NCBI GenBank assembly: GCA_041169145.1
Contig: JBEEJO010000018.1
Coordinates: 1 to 12,982, forward strand
DNA from: DATJQA01 sp041169145
GTDB taxonomy: Bacteria; Patescibacteriota; Minisyncoccia; UBA6257; 2-01-FULL-56-20
DNA: 12,982 bases
Direction: 5' to 3'
Shown here: piece after piece, positions 6,928 to 12,853 of the stretch
Numbering within the stretch: the stretch's first letter is position 1
Layout of the letters: every line of letters starts with the position of its first letter
The notes under the pieces: model-generated
What the model saw: only the letters and a program-made list of their open reading frames with translations
The model's database searches: none
What the model was told of the DNA's origin: nothing
Translations under genes and position numbers: made by a program

Positions 6928-7260
6928 ATGGCAGTGAAAAAGAAGGAAGACGTGCCGCAGAAGATCCGCTTGCGGATCAAGGCGTACGACCACAAGCTGA
7001 TCGATAATTCCGCGCGCCAGATCATTGAAACGGCGGAGCGGAGCGATGCGAAGATCGTAGGTCCCATTCCTCTGCCGAGCGAGATCAAACGGTATACCGT
7101 GAACCGTTCCACCTTCGTCCACAAGGACGCGCGCGAACAGTTCGAGCTCCGCATCCACAAGCGGCTCATCGACATCCTGAACCCGAACCCGAAGATCATT
7201 GAATCGCTCTCGAATCTCAACCTGCCCGCAGGGGTTGATGTTGAGATCAAGATCGTTTAA
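6928..7260 (+). CDS. rpsJ: Small ribosomal subunit protein S10
   Basis: S10 (110 aa) is a 30S head protein; in many bacteria it also works as NusE in antitermination. The core IRLRIKAYDHKLIDNSARQI (residues 13-32), the GPIPLP segment (45-50), RYTVNRSTFVHKDAREQFE (about 55-73) and the C-terminal PAGVDVEIKI are typical. A short Lys-rich N-terminal extension (MAVKKKEDVPQ) makes it slightly longer than E. coli S10 (103 aa). It is unusual in place: it sits behind tuf and is closed off by a strong terminator, rather than leading directly into rplC. The start context is ACACCATGG with no Shine-Dalgarno. Confidence 0.97.
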   Translation: MAVKKKEDVPQKIRLRIKAYDHKLIDNSARQIIETAERSDAKIVGPIPLPSEIKRYTVNRSTFVHKDAREQFELRIHKRLIDILNPNPKIIESLSNLNLPAGVDVEIKIV

Positions 7261-7271
7261 GGACTGAAACC

Positions 7272-7306
7272 GAACCAAAAAACCGCCCGTGGCGGTTTTT
7301 TGGTTC
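7272..7306. terminator. Perfect bidirectional intrinsic terminator after rpsJ
   Basis: A 16-bp perfect stem (7272-7287 with 7291-7306), a 3-base loop, a GC core of CCGCC/GGCGG and A6/T6 flanks. It reads as a GC hairpin plus T-tract on both strands, so it can end the tuf-rpsJ unit and the convergent membrane-protein gene. Confidence 0.93.
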
Positions 7307-7313
7307 ACGATAC

Positions 7314-7389
7314 TCGCCTAAATCCATCATGAGCTTGTCGCATGACGACCTTAGGTGAGGGGCGGTAGCGTGGGAACTGCTACGCGCCC
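7314..7389. other. Two small inverted repeats between convergent genes
   Basis: CTCGCCTAA (7314-7322) pairs with TTAGGTGAG (7351-7359), with one G-T pair. GGGCGGTAGC (7360-7369) pairs with GCTACGCGCCC (7379-7389), with one bulged base. They lie downstream of the minus-strand gene and may be transcript-end structures. No gene is seen. Confidence 0.4.
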
Positions 7390-7403
7390 GGCGATGGCGG
7401 CAA

Positions 7404-7688
7404 TCACTTCTTCAGCCAGTGCCGAAGGTACACGACGAAACCGAAGATGGTCGTTGTGATGACGCCGCTGAGGAGCATGCCCCAGAACAGAGCCTGCTGG
7501 CCGGAACGATGGCCAACAAAACAGAACACTGTCTGGACATAAACGAAGATGATGAGCATCCCGAGGGACGTACCCTTCGTCTCACGCGACTTCACGAGCG
7601 CTCTGAGTTGAAGAGCCATCGCGAGTACATTCACGAAACTCGCCGACCAGGCGAGCCCGTCCAACGAGAGAAGCCACTCGATCGTCAT
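7404..7688 (-). CDS. PQ-loop/SemiSWEET-like small membrane protein
   Basis: 94 residues with three predicted membrane helices (about 11-32, 43-59 and 66-88), the layout of SemiSWEET half-transporters, which pair to move sugars. The loop ALQLRALVKSRETKGTSLGM (25-44) resembles the PQ-loop signature (PQ...K..(S/T)..(G/T)(S/T)SL), but Leu replaces the Pro of PQ. I chose the ATG at 7688 because AAGGAAG precedes it by 5 bases and because the promoter at 7792-7820 lies inside the longer 153-residue frame, so longer starts would lie at or before the transcript start. It is the only minus-strand gene and splits rpsJ from rplC. Substrate and physiological role are unknown. Confidence 0.8.
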   Translation of the reverse strand: MTIEWLLSLDGLAWSASFVNVLAMALQLRALVKSRETKGTSLGMLIIFVYVQTVFCFVGHRSGQQALFWGMLLSGVITTTIFGFVVYLRHWLKK

Positions 7689-7718
7689 CCGATCTTCCTT
7701 TTCTGCCTCACTGTTCGT

Positions 7719-7765
7719 AGGAAGCGGCCTGGCCGCCGGTGGGGGCGGTAGCCAAGCCGCTTCCT
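7719..7765 (-). promoter_or_regulatory. Strong hairpin in the leader of the membrane-protein gene
   Basis: Arms 7719-7733 and 7751-7765 pair over 15 positions with one G-T pair, and an inner CCGCC/GGCGG stem extends the fold. It lies between the promoter and ATG of the minus-strand gene, starting about 20 nt into the transcript. No T-tract follows, so it is not a standard terminator. It may stabilise or regulate the mRNA, or be another repeat insertion. Confidence 0.5.
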
Positions 7766-7791
7766 GCGAATAATTCAAAGAACGTGCCTGC

Positions 7792-7820
7792 ATTGTAACA
7801 TATACAATATTATATGTCAA
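7792..7820 (-). promoter_or_regulatory. Promoter of the membrane-protein gene
   Basis: On the minus strand, TTGACA (7820-7815) and TACAAT (7797-7792) are separated by 17 bp. The predicted start is near 7785, about 97 nt before the ATG. The surroundings are AT-rich. There is no AACTGGAGC upstream, in contrast to the three plus-strand promoters. Confidence 0.8.
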
Positions 7821-7957
7821 TATTCGTAAAAACCCTTTAAAAACCTCGCCCGCCAGTCGTATCATTCCTGTTCTTCACGAGCGAAAGGCTTTTTCTTTCG
7901 GGAAGCCCTGCATGTCAGCGGGCAGGTTTCGGAGCCATACCCAATCGAATCCGCGCA

Positions 7958-8092
7958 AGTTTTTGCCTTCGGAGAAGCTATCGGAGCTTCGACGGGCTTG
8001 GTTCCGAGCGGGGAGCGAGGACCGTCGAAGCGAGATGCAGGTGGGTCCCGTCGCTGGAACGGGGCCACGCCGGTTCTCCGAAGGCAAAAACT
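7958..8092. repeat. Nested inverted repeat upstream of the rplC promoter
   Basis: The outer arms 7958-7976 and 8074-8092 are perfect reverse complements over 19 bp; inner arms GCTTCGACGG (7986-7995) and CCGTCGAAGC (8022-8031) are perfect over 10 bp. The right outer arm runs into the first four bases of the AACTGGAGC box. No coding potential is recognised here or in 7866-7957. It could be a small mobile repeat, or a partial inverted copy of the promoter upstream region. Confidence 0.75.
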
Positions 8093-8130
8093 GGAGCAAT
8101 ATTGACACAAAAGCCCCCATACACTACAAT
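8089..8130 (+). promoter_or_regulatory. rplC operon promoter with upstream AACTGGAGC box
   Basis: AACTGGAGC (8089-8097), -35 TTGACA (8102-8107) and -10 TACAAT (8125-8130) with a 17-bp spacer. The box-to--10 distance is again 27 nt because a one-base longer box-to--35 gap offsets the shorter spacer. Predicted start is near 8137, giving a structured leader of about 135 nt. Confidence 0.88.
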
Positions 8131-8133
8131 GCC

Positions 8134-8223
8134 CTGGTCTCTTTAATGGCCCCACTTTTTGGAGACCGGTAGGGGGTTACACAAGGACAGCCGAATCGCC
8201 GAGCTGTGCTTGGGCGGTTTTTT
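8134..8223 (+). promoter_or_regulatory. Attenuator-like leader of the rplC operon
   Basis: A first hairpin pairs 8134-8142 with 8161-8169 (core GGTCTC/GAGACC). Then two mutually exclusive stems follow. Stem A pairs 8182-8191 with 8203-8212, nine of ten positions. Stem B pairs 8194-8200 with 8213-8219 (one G-T pair) and runs into T6 at 8218-8223, the form of an intrinsic terminator. Stem A ties up the loop region needed for B, so A could be an antiterminator. In E. coli, L4 represses the S10 operon through its leader; a comparable circuit here is inference. A possible 8-codon frame (MAPLFGDR, 8146-8172) lies in the leader. Confidence 0.55.
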
Positions 8224-8271
8224 AATGGCTTTGCCAAAAAATTCGACTCAATTTTTCCGACGAAGAACATC

Positions 8272-8805
8272 ATGCTTATCCTCGGCAAAAAATTGCATAT
8301 GACGCAGATCTGGAAAGACGAGAAGGTGATTCCCGTCACCGTGATTTCCGTTCCGCCGAATACCGTTACCATTATCCGCACAAAGGCGAAGGACGGCTAC
8401 GATGCCGTTCAGCTCCAGCTTGGCCGGACGAAGCGCGAAGCGCGCGGCATGGGCGATGTGAAGAAGGGGGATACGGTGAACGTGAGCATGTTTCAGGAAG
8501 GCGACACGGTGCGTATCGCGGGAACGACGAAGGGCCGCGGATTCCAGGGGACGGTGAAGCGGCACGGTTTCGGCGGCGGGCCGCGAACGCACGGCCAGAA
8601 GAATCGATTCCGTGCGCCGGGTTCCATCGGTTCCACCGCTCCTCAGCGCGTCGTGCCGGGTCGCCGGATGGCCGGCCACATGGGTTCCGAACGCGTGACG
8701 ATAAAGAATTTGAAAGTGGTCGCCGTTGATGCGGAAAAGAACACCCTGATGCTCCGCGGCGCCGTTCCGGGATTCCGGACGGGCGTTCTGGAGATTATGA
8801 AATAA
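8272..8805 (+). CDS. rplC: Large ribosomal subunit protein L3
   Basis: L3 (177 aa) binds domain VI of 23S rRNA and reaches the peptidyl transferase centre. It begins ILGKKLHMTQIW, matching the family start GKK.GMTQIF but with His for the conserved Gly. GTTKGRGFQGTVKRHGFGGGPRTHG (about 85-109) and GRRMAGHMGSERVT are L3 hallmarks. It is shorter than E. coli L3 (209 aa). The ATG at 8272 is chosen because an in-frame GTG at 8206 would add 22 non-family residues and overlaps the terminator-like stem. It heads a compact ten-gene run; rplD follows after 7 bases. Confidence 0.95.
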   Translation: MLILGKKLHMTQIWKDEKVIPVTVISVPPNTVTIIRTKAKDGYDAVQLQLGRTKREARGMGDVKKGDTVNVSMFQEGDTVRIAGTTKGRGFQGTVKRHGFGGGPRTHGQKNRFRAPGSIGSTAPQRVVPGRRMAGHMGSERVTIKNLKVVAVDAEKNTLMLRGAVPGFRTGVLEIMK

Positions 8806-8812
8806 GAAGGAT

Positions 8813-9463
8813 ATGAAAACCGATCTCTACAACATGCAGAACGAGAAGATAGGCGCGGTGGAACTCCCCGATGCCGTCTTCGGCGTTGCATGGAAACCGG
8901 CGCTCGTGAAGCAGGTGGTGAGCGCCATGCTCGCGAACAAGCGCCGTCCGTGGGCACACGCGAAGACGCGCGCCGAAGTGCGCGGAGGCGGCAGAAAGCC
9001 GTGGAGGCAGAAAGGAACGGGCCGCTCGCGGCATGGTTCAATCCGCTCGCCTTTGTGGTCCGGCGGCGGCAAAGCGCATGGACCGCTCAAGGAACGCGAT
9101 TTCGGCCAGAAGGTAAACGTGAAAATGCGGCGCGTCGCGTTGTTCTCGGTGCTCTCGCGGAAACTGAAGGACGGCGAACTGCGTATCGTGCAGAACCTTG
9201 CGGCGTCCGAACCGAAGACGAAATCCATTGCTCGGCCGCTCGCGCTCCTCGTGCATCTCGGCCCGCGGGCGAAAAAGATGGACGCCTTGCTCGTACCGGC
9301 ATTGGAGGAAAAGAACCTCTACCGCGCGGCACGAAATCTCCCGAAAACGATCGTCACAGGTCCGGAATCGTTGAATGCGTATGATGTGTTGAACTATAAG
9401 CATCTTTTGATGGATGAGAACGCAGTTCCGGTCGTCGCGAAACATTACGCGGTGAAGAAATAA
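8813..9463 (+). CDS. rplD: Large ribosomal subunit protein L4
   Basis: L4 (216 aa) is an early 50S assembly protein whose extended loop lines the exit-tunnel constriction. The loop is clear at residues 58-90 (GGGRKPWRQKGTGRSRHGSI, then SPLWSGGGKAHGP). It is one of few genes here with a Shine-Dalgarno-like AAGGA just before the ATG, though spacing is short. In E. coli L4 is the S10-operon repressor, so it is the natural candidate to act on the rplC leader; the sequence alone does not show this. rplW starts one base after its stop. Confidence 0.96.
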   Translation: MKTDLYNMQNEKIGAVELPDAVFGVAWKPALVKQVVSAMLANKRRPWAHAKTRAEVRGGGRKPWRQKGTGRSRHGSIRSPLWSGGGKAHGPLKERDFGQKVNVKMRRVALFSVLSRKLKDGELRIVQNLAASEPKTKSIARPLALLVHLGPRAKKMDALLVPALEEKNLYRAARNLPKTIVTGPESLNAYDVLNYKHLLMDENAVPVVAKHYAVKK

Positions 9464-9464
9464 T

Positions 9465-9743
9465 ATGGCCGACATTTTTATCATCAAAGAGCCTCATATT
9501 GCGGAAAAAGCGACCGGCTTGAACGCGCTCGGGAAATATGTTTTTCTCGTTGCGCCGTCCGCGACGAAACAGGAAGTGAAGAAAGCCGTCAAAGAGCTCT
9601 ATCGCGTGGACGCGGCAGCGGTGAACATAGTGAATCTTCCCGGCAAGACCCGCCGCTACCGCGGCAAAAAAGGCAAGCGGTCCGGCGTGAAGAAAGCCAT
9701 CGTGACGCTCAAAGCCGGCCAAAAAATAGATATCGGACGATAA
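9465..9743 (+). CDS. rplW: Large ribosomal subunit protein L23
   Basis: L23 (92 aa) lies at the tunnel exit and is the docking site for trigger factor and SRP. The N-terminal IIKEPHIAEKAT (residues 6-17), YVFLVAPSATKQEVKKAVKELY (24-45) and the basic loop GKTRRYRGKKGKRSGVKKA (60-78) are typical. Length is normal. It starts one base after the rplD stop, which favours translational coupling, and no Shine-Dalgarno is evident. Confidence 0.95.
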   Translation: MADIFIIKEPHIAEKATGLNALGKYVFLVAPSATKQEVKKAVKELYRVDAAAVNIVNLPGKTRRYRGKKGKRSGVKKAIVTLKAGQKIDIGR

Positions 9744-9750
9744 CGCCCCC

Positions 9751-10578
9751 ATGAAACATTATTCTCCAACATCTCCGTCGCGGCGCGCGATGACCTCGGT
9801 TGATTACGGGGTGCTTTCGGGCGACCGGCCGACGAAGACGCTCACGAAGCGGCTGAAGACCCGTTCCGGCAGGAATTCACAGGGCCGCATCACGACACGC
9901 CATCAGGGCGGCGGAAATAAGAAGCTCTATCGCATTATTGACTTTGTACAGAACAAGATGAATCAACCCGCGCGCGTGGAAACGATGGAATATGATCCCT
10001 ACCGCACGGCGTTCATCGCGAGAGTGGTCTACAAGGATGGCGAACGGCGCTATATGCTGGCTCCGCACGGTCTCGCGGTCGGGGCGCAGGTGCTTGTTGC
10101 GGACGGCGCGCCGCTCACCGTGGGGAATCGCATGAAACTGAAGAACGTTCTCGTCGGCACGCAGGTGCACAATATCGAGATGCACCCGATGGGCGGCGGC
10201 AAACTCGCGCGTTCCGCGGGCTCGTATGCCGAAGTGCTTGCAACGGCGGACGGCTACACCGACGTGAAGCTATCCTCCGGCGAAGTGCGCAAAGTGCCCT
10301 CGGAATGTTTTGCCTCCATCGGACAGGTATCCAATCCCGAATGGAATCTCGTGAACATCGGCAAGGCCGGCCGCTCGCGCTGGCTCGGCATCCGGCCGAC
10401 CGTTCGCGGAACCGCAATGAACCCGGTTGACCACCCGTATGGCGGCGGCGAAGGACGCCAGCCGCGCGGCACGCGGAAGCCCAAGAGCTTCACGGGCAAG
10501 GTCACGGGCGGGCACAAGACGCGCAATAAGCGAAAGTGGTCAACCAAACTCATCGTGAAACGCAGAAAACAGAAATAA
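9751..10578 (+). CDS. rplB: Large ribosomal subunit protein L2
   Basis: L2 (275 aa) supports subunit association and the peptidyl transferase region. SGRNSQGRITTRHQGGGNKKLYR (residues 39-61), NIEMHPMGGGKLARSAGSYA (141-160) and RGTAMNPVDHPYGGGEGR (219-236) are signature segments. H228 aligns with E. coli His229, the conserved residue near the active site; the next His of DHPHGGG is Tyr230 here, a form I associate with CPR bacteria. The C-terminus KWSTKLIVKRRKQK is normal. It has no Shine-Dalgarno (CCCCCATG). rpsS follows after 4 bases. Confidence 0.97.
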   Translation: MKHYSPTSPSRRAMTSVDYGVLSGDRPTKTLTKRLKTRSGRNSQGRITTRHQGGGNKKLYRIIDFVQNKMNQPARVETMEYDPYRTAFIARVVYKDGERRYMLAPHGLAVGAQVLVADGAPLTVGNRMKLKNVLVGTQVHNIEMHPMGGGKLARSAGSYAEVLATADGYTDVKLSSGEVRKVPSECFASIGQVSNPEWNLVNIGKAGRSRWLGIRPTVRGTAMNPVDHPYGGGEGRQPRGTRKPKSFTGKVTGGHKTRNKRKWSTKLIVKRRKQK

Positions 10579-10582
10579 ACCC

Positions 10583-10921
10583 ATGTCACGTTCAACGAAA
10601 AAAGGCCCTTATGTGGACCAGAATATCTTGAAAAAGATCGCCAGGGCGAAGCCCGAACAGGCGGGTGTCTTGAAGACATGGGCGCGCGCATCCGAGATCT
10701 CGCCGGAGATGGTCGGCTATGTCTTTGCGGTGCACACCGGAAAGGATTTCGTGCAGGTCAAAGTGAACGAGGAAATGGTTGGACACCGCCTCGGAGAATT
10801 CGCGCCGACGCGCAAGTTCGTGAAGCACGGCGGGAAATTGACAAAAGAGATCGAACAAAAAGCGGCAGTCGCCGAATCCGCGGCGAAGGCGGCGGCAAAA
10901 CCGGCGGCGGGCGGCAAATAA
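10583..10921 (+). CDS. rpsS: Small ribosomal subunit protein S19
   Basis: S19 (112 aa) sits in the 30S head with S13 and contacts A-site tRNA and the inter-subunit bridge. MSRSTKKGPYVDQ (1-13), KTWARASEISPEMVGYVFAVH (31-51) and EEMVGHRLGEFAPTR (63-77) are hallmarks. Beyond the family core (about 92 aa in E. coli) there is a low-complexity tail of about 20 residues rich in Ala and Lys, ending AAKPAAGGK. Its TAA overlaps by one base the ATG of a seven-codon frame that leads into rplV. Confidence 0.96.
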   Translation: MSRSTKKGPYVDQNILKKIARAKPEQAGVLKTWARASEISPEMVGYVFAVHTGKDFVQVKVNEEMVGHRLGEFAPTRKFVKHGGKLTKEIEQKAAVAESAAKAAAKPAAGGK

Positions 10922-10944
10922 TGAGCGATACAGACCATCCATGA
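10921..10944 (+). CDS. Possible seven-codon coupling minicistron between rpsS and rplV
   Basis: ATG at 10921 overlaps the rpsS stop (TAATG); the frame encodes MSDTDHP and its TGA overlaps the rplV ATG at 10941 (ATGA). The two overlaps could pass terminating ribosomes from rpsS to rplV across a 19-base gap. Nothing shows that the peptide is functional, and a chance frame of this length is quite possible. Confidence 0.3.
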   Translation: MSDTDHP

Positions 10945-11456
10945 ATACTCAAGAACAAACGGTACGGCTGAACTACTTGCGCGTGGCACCCCGGAAAGTG
11001 CGCGCGGTTGCAGACCTTATCCGTGGCGCAAGCGTGAACGAAGCCGAAGCCCAGCTCATGTTCGAGCGCCGCCGCCCCGCGAAGGCGCTCTTGAAGCTCC
11101 TGCGTTCCGCCGTCTCGTCCGCAAAAAGCGTGAAGAAGTTGGACCCGGAGAAGCTCATCATCTCGCGCATTACGGTTGATCAGGGACCGATGCTGAAGCG
11201 TTCGCTCCCGCGGGCGCGCGGCGTTGCGTCTGCCATCCAGAAAAAGATGAGCAATGTGACGCTTACGCTCGCCGAAGGATCCGCGTCCGCGAAATCGCGA
11301 TTCACCATTATCGTGAAGAAAAAGGTCAAGAAGCAGGAACAGGAAGGTCGCGCGCAGAAGAAAAAGGCGGCGCCGGATGCCGCATCCGATCGTGCGAGGA
11401 CCGCAGAAACGAAACCGGGGTTCTTTAAGCGGGTATTCCGCCGGAAATCAGTCTAA
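10941..11456 (+). CDS. rplV: Large ribosomal subunit protein L22 with long basic tail
   Basis: L22 (171 aa) contacts all 23S rRNA domains and its beta-hairpin lines the exit tunnel. The core (residues 1 to about 112) has LRVAPRKVRAVADLIRG (13-29) and the hairpin GPMLKRSLPRARGVASAI (82-99). A tail of about 60 charged residues, rich in Lys, Ala and Glu, extends beyond the usual end (E. coli L22 is 110 aa) and closes with GFFKRVFRRK, which I associate with Parcubacteria L22. The start at 10941 overlaps the end of the seven-codon frame; context is CATCCATGA. Confidence 0.95.
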   Translation: MNTQEQTVRLNYLRVAPRKVRAVADLIRGASVNEAEAQLMFERRRPAKALLKLLRSAVSSAKSVKKLDPEKLIISRITVDQGPMLKRSLPRARGVASAIQKKMSNVTLTLAEGSASAKSRFTIIVKKKVKKQEQEGRAQKKKAAPDAASDRARTAETKPGFFKRVFRRKSV

Positions 11457-11464
11457 TCAAAACT

Positions 11465-12199
11465 ATGGGACAAAAGATAAATCCAATTTCGCTCCGTATG
11501 GGCATTGTGAAGCCGTGGGTCAGCCGGTGGTATTTTGCGTCCAAGGGCAAAGCGGGCTTCGGCGGCAAATATCCGTACGCGAAATTCCTGGAAGAGGACG
11601 AGGCCATCCGCACTATCATCAAGAAGCGCATCAGTCAGGCCGGCGTCGCCGGAATAGACATTGAGCGCACGTCAAACCACTTGAAAGTCCTCATTAAAGC
11701 CGCGCGTCCGGGCTATATCATCGGCCAGGGCGGCAAGGGTATCGATGAGCTCACGAAAGCCGTGGAGCGCGCGCTTCGGGCCGTACGCGGACCGAAGGTA
11801 AAGGGGCCGCATCTCTCCGTGAACGTGGAAGAGCTGAAGCGTTCCGAGATATCCGCCGTGTACACCGCCCAGCAGATCGCGTGGGATATTGAAAAGCGCA
11901 TGCGTTTCCGGAGGACGATGAAGAAGTATCTGGAACAGCTCATGCAGAACCGCGACGTGAAAGGCGCGAAGATCATGATGTCCGGACGCTTGGACGGCAA
12001 CGAGATCGCGCGGAATGAAGTGCTGAAGCAGGGCCCCATGCCGCTCCAGACCCTGCGCGCGGACATCGACTACGGCCGGTCGACGGCGTTCACGACATAC
12101 GGCACTGTCGGCATCGAGATATGGATATATAAGGGCTTGGTTTTCGGCAATAAGATAAAGACCGAAGAACAGGACGGTGGCCGCCGCCGGAACGGCTAG
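11465..12199 (+). CDS. rpsC: Small ribosomal subunit protein S3
   Basis: S3 (244 aa) lines the mRNA entry channel and contributes to ribosomal helicase activity. MGQKINPISLRMG (1-13) opens the protein; the KH domain motif IIGQGGKGI is at 85-93. FRRTMKK (148-154) carries R149, R150 and K153, aligning with the E. coli entry-channel residues R131, R132 and K135. The C-terminal domain motif RADIDYGRSTAFTTYGTVG (198-216) is typical. A short charged tail ends RRRNG. It starts 8 bases after rplV with no Shine-Dalgarno. Confidence 0.97.
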   Translation: MGQKINPISLRMGIVKPWVSRWYFASKGKAGFGGKYPYAKFLEEDEAIRTIIKKRISQAGVAGIDIERTSNHLKVLIKAARPGYIIGQGGKGIDELTKAVERALRAVRGPKVKGPHLSVNVEELKRSEISAVYTAQQIAWDIEKRMRFRRTMKKYLEQLMQNRDVKGAKIMMSGRLDGNEIARNEVLKQGPMPLQTLRADIDYGRSTAFTTYGTVGIEIWIYKGLVFGNKIKTEEQDGGRRRNG

Positions 12200-12216
12200 G
12201 AACAGAACACACGACC

Positions 12217-12636
12217 ATGCTTATCCCGAAAAAGGTAAAACATCGCAAGTGGCAGAAGGGCCGTTCCAAAAAGCGCGTCGTTGAGACGCGGGGACTTACG
12301 CTCGCGTTCGGCCGCTTCGGCATCAAAGCGCTCGAGGGCGGGCGGCTCACATCGCGCCACATCGAAGCGGCGCGGCGGGCGATGACGCACCATATGAAGC
12401 GCGAAGGACGCCTTTGGATCCGCGTGTTTCCGGATAAGCCCGTCACGCAGCGTCCGCCGGAAGTCACGATGGGCGGCGGAAAAGGCGCGGTGGATCACTA
12501 CGTATTCATCGTGCGCCCGGGCCGCGTCATCTTTGAACTTGAAGCCGAAACTCCCGCTGTTGCGCGCGAAGCGTTGCGTCTCGCGGGGCACAAGCTGCCG
12601 TTCAAAACAAAGATCATGGAACGGGGTAAAGACTAA
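12217..12636 (+). CDS. rplP: Large ribosomal subunit protein L16
   Basis: L16 (139 aa) is a late-assembly 50S protein next to the A-site tRNA elbow. MLIPKKVKHRKWQKGR (1-16), the GRFGIKALE segment (32-40), RLTSRHIEAARRA and FPDKPVTQRP (71-80) are family signatures; length is normal. In the conserved VRMGKGKG segment the Arg that aligns with E. coli R81 (hydroxylated by YcfD) is Thr84 here (VTMGGGKG). The gene lies 17 bases after rpsC. AGGA overlapping the rpsC stop is too far upstream to be a good Shine-Dalgarno; the context is GACCATG. Confidence 0.96.
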   Translation: MLIPKKVKHRKWQKGRSKKRVVETRGLTLAFGRFGIKALEGGRLTSRHIEAARRAMTHHMKREGRLWIRVFPDKPVTQRPPEVTMGGGKGAVDHYVFIVRPGRVIFELEAETPAVAREALRLAGHKLPFKTKIMERGKD

Positions 12637-12641
12637 AAACC

Positions 12642-12851
12642 ATGGATACGCAAGAAGCAAAAATGTTGCCCGCGAAACCGCTCGCGGAACTGCAGAAGAT
12701 GAAAAAGGAGAACCGCGAGCGCCTGCACGGTCTCCAGCTTGACCTCGCGGCCGGTAAGGTCAAGAATAGGACGGCGCTCCGGGAATTACGCAAGGATCTT
12801 GCGCGGATAGAGACCTGTATCACCCGATTGCGGAAAACTGCCACATCATAA
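12642..12851 (+). CDS. rpmC: Large ribosomal subunit protein L29
   Basis: L29 (69 aa) is a small helical-hairpin protein beside L23 at the tunnel exit. The pattern fits the family: PLAELQKMKKENRERLHGLQLDL, then AAGKVKNRTALRELRKDLARIETCI, where A.GK..N...LRE.RKDLARI.T is the C-terminal signature. A short N-terminal extension (about 10 residues) precedes the first helix. It starts 5 bases after rplP (AAAAACCATGG, no Shine-Dalgarno). Its place between rplP and rpsQ is the canonical order. Confidence 0.93.
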   Translation: MDTQEAKMLPAKPLAELQKMKKENRERLHGLQLDLAAGKVKNRTALRELRKDLARIETCITRLRKTATS

Positions 12852-12853
12852 CC

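Noticed and set aside
7351..7400. tRNA-like pairing in the spacer after rpsJ
   Set aside because: The stems do not make a cloverleaf; there is no T-loop motif, anticodon arm or acceptor stem.
7419..7751. 110-residue plus frame opposite the membrane gene
   Set aside because: Charged, low-complexity antisense of a gene with clear membrane helices, its own promoter and a Shine-Dalgarno.
7689..7865. Longer N-terminus for the membrane protein
   Set aside because: The promoter lies within this segment, so its starts would be at or before the predicted transcript start; the extension has no conserved features.
8206..8271. Upstream in-frame GTG start for rplC
   Set aside because: It adds 22 residues not seen in L3 and would begin inside the terminator-like stem.
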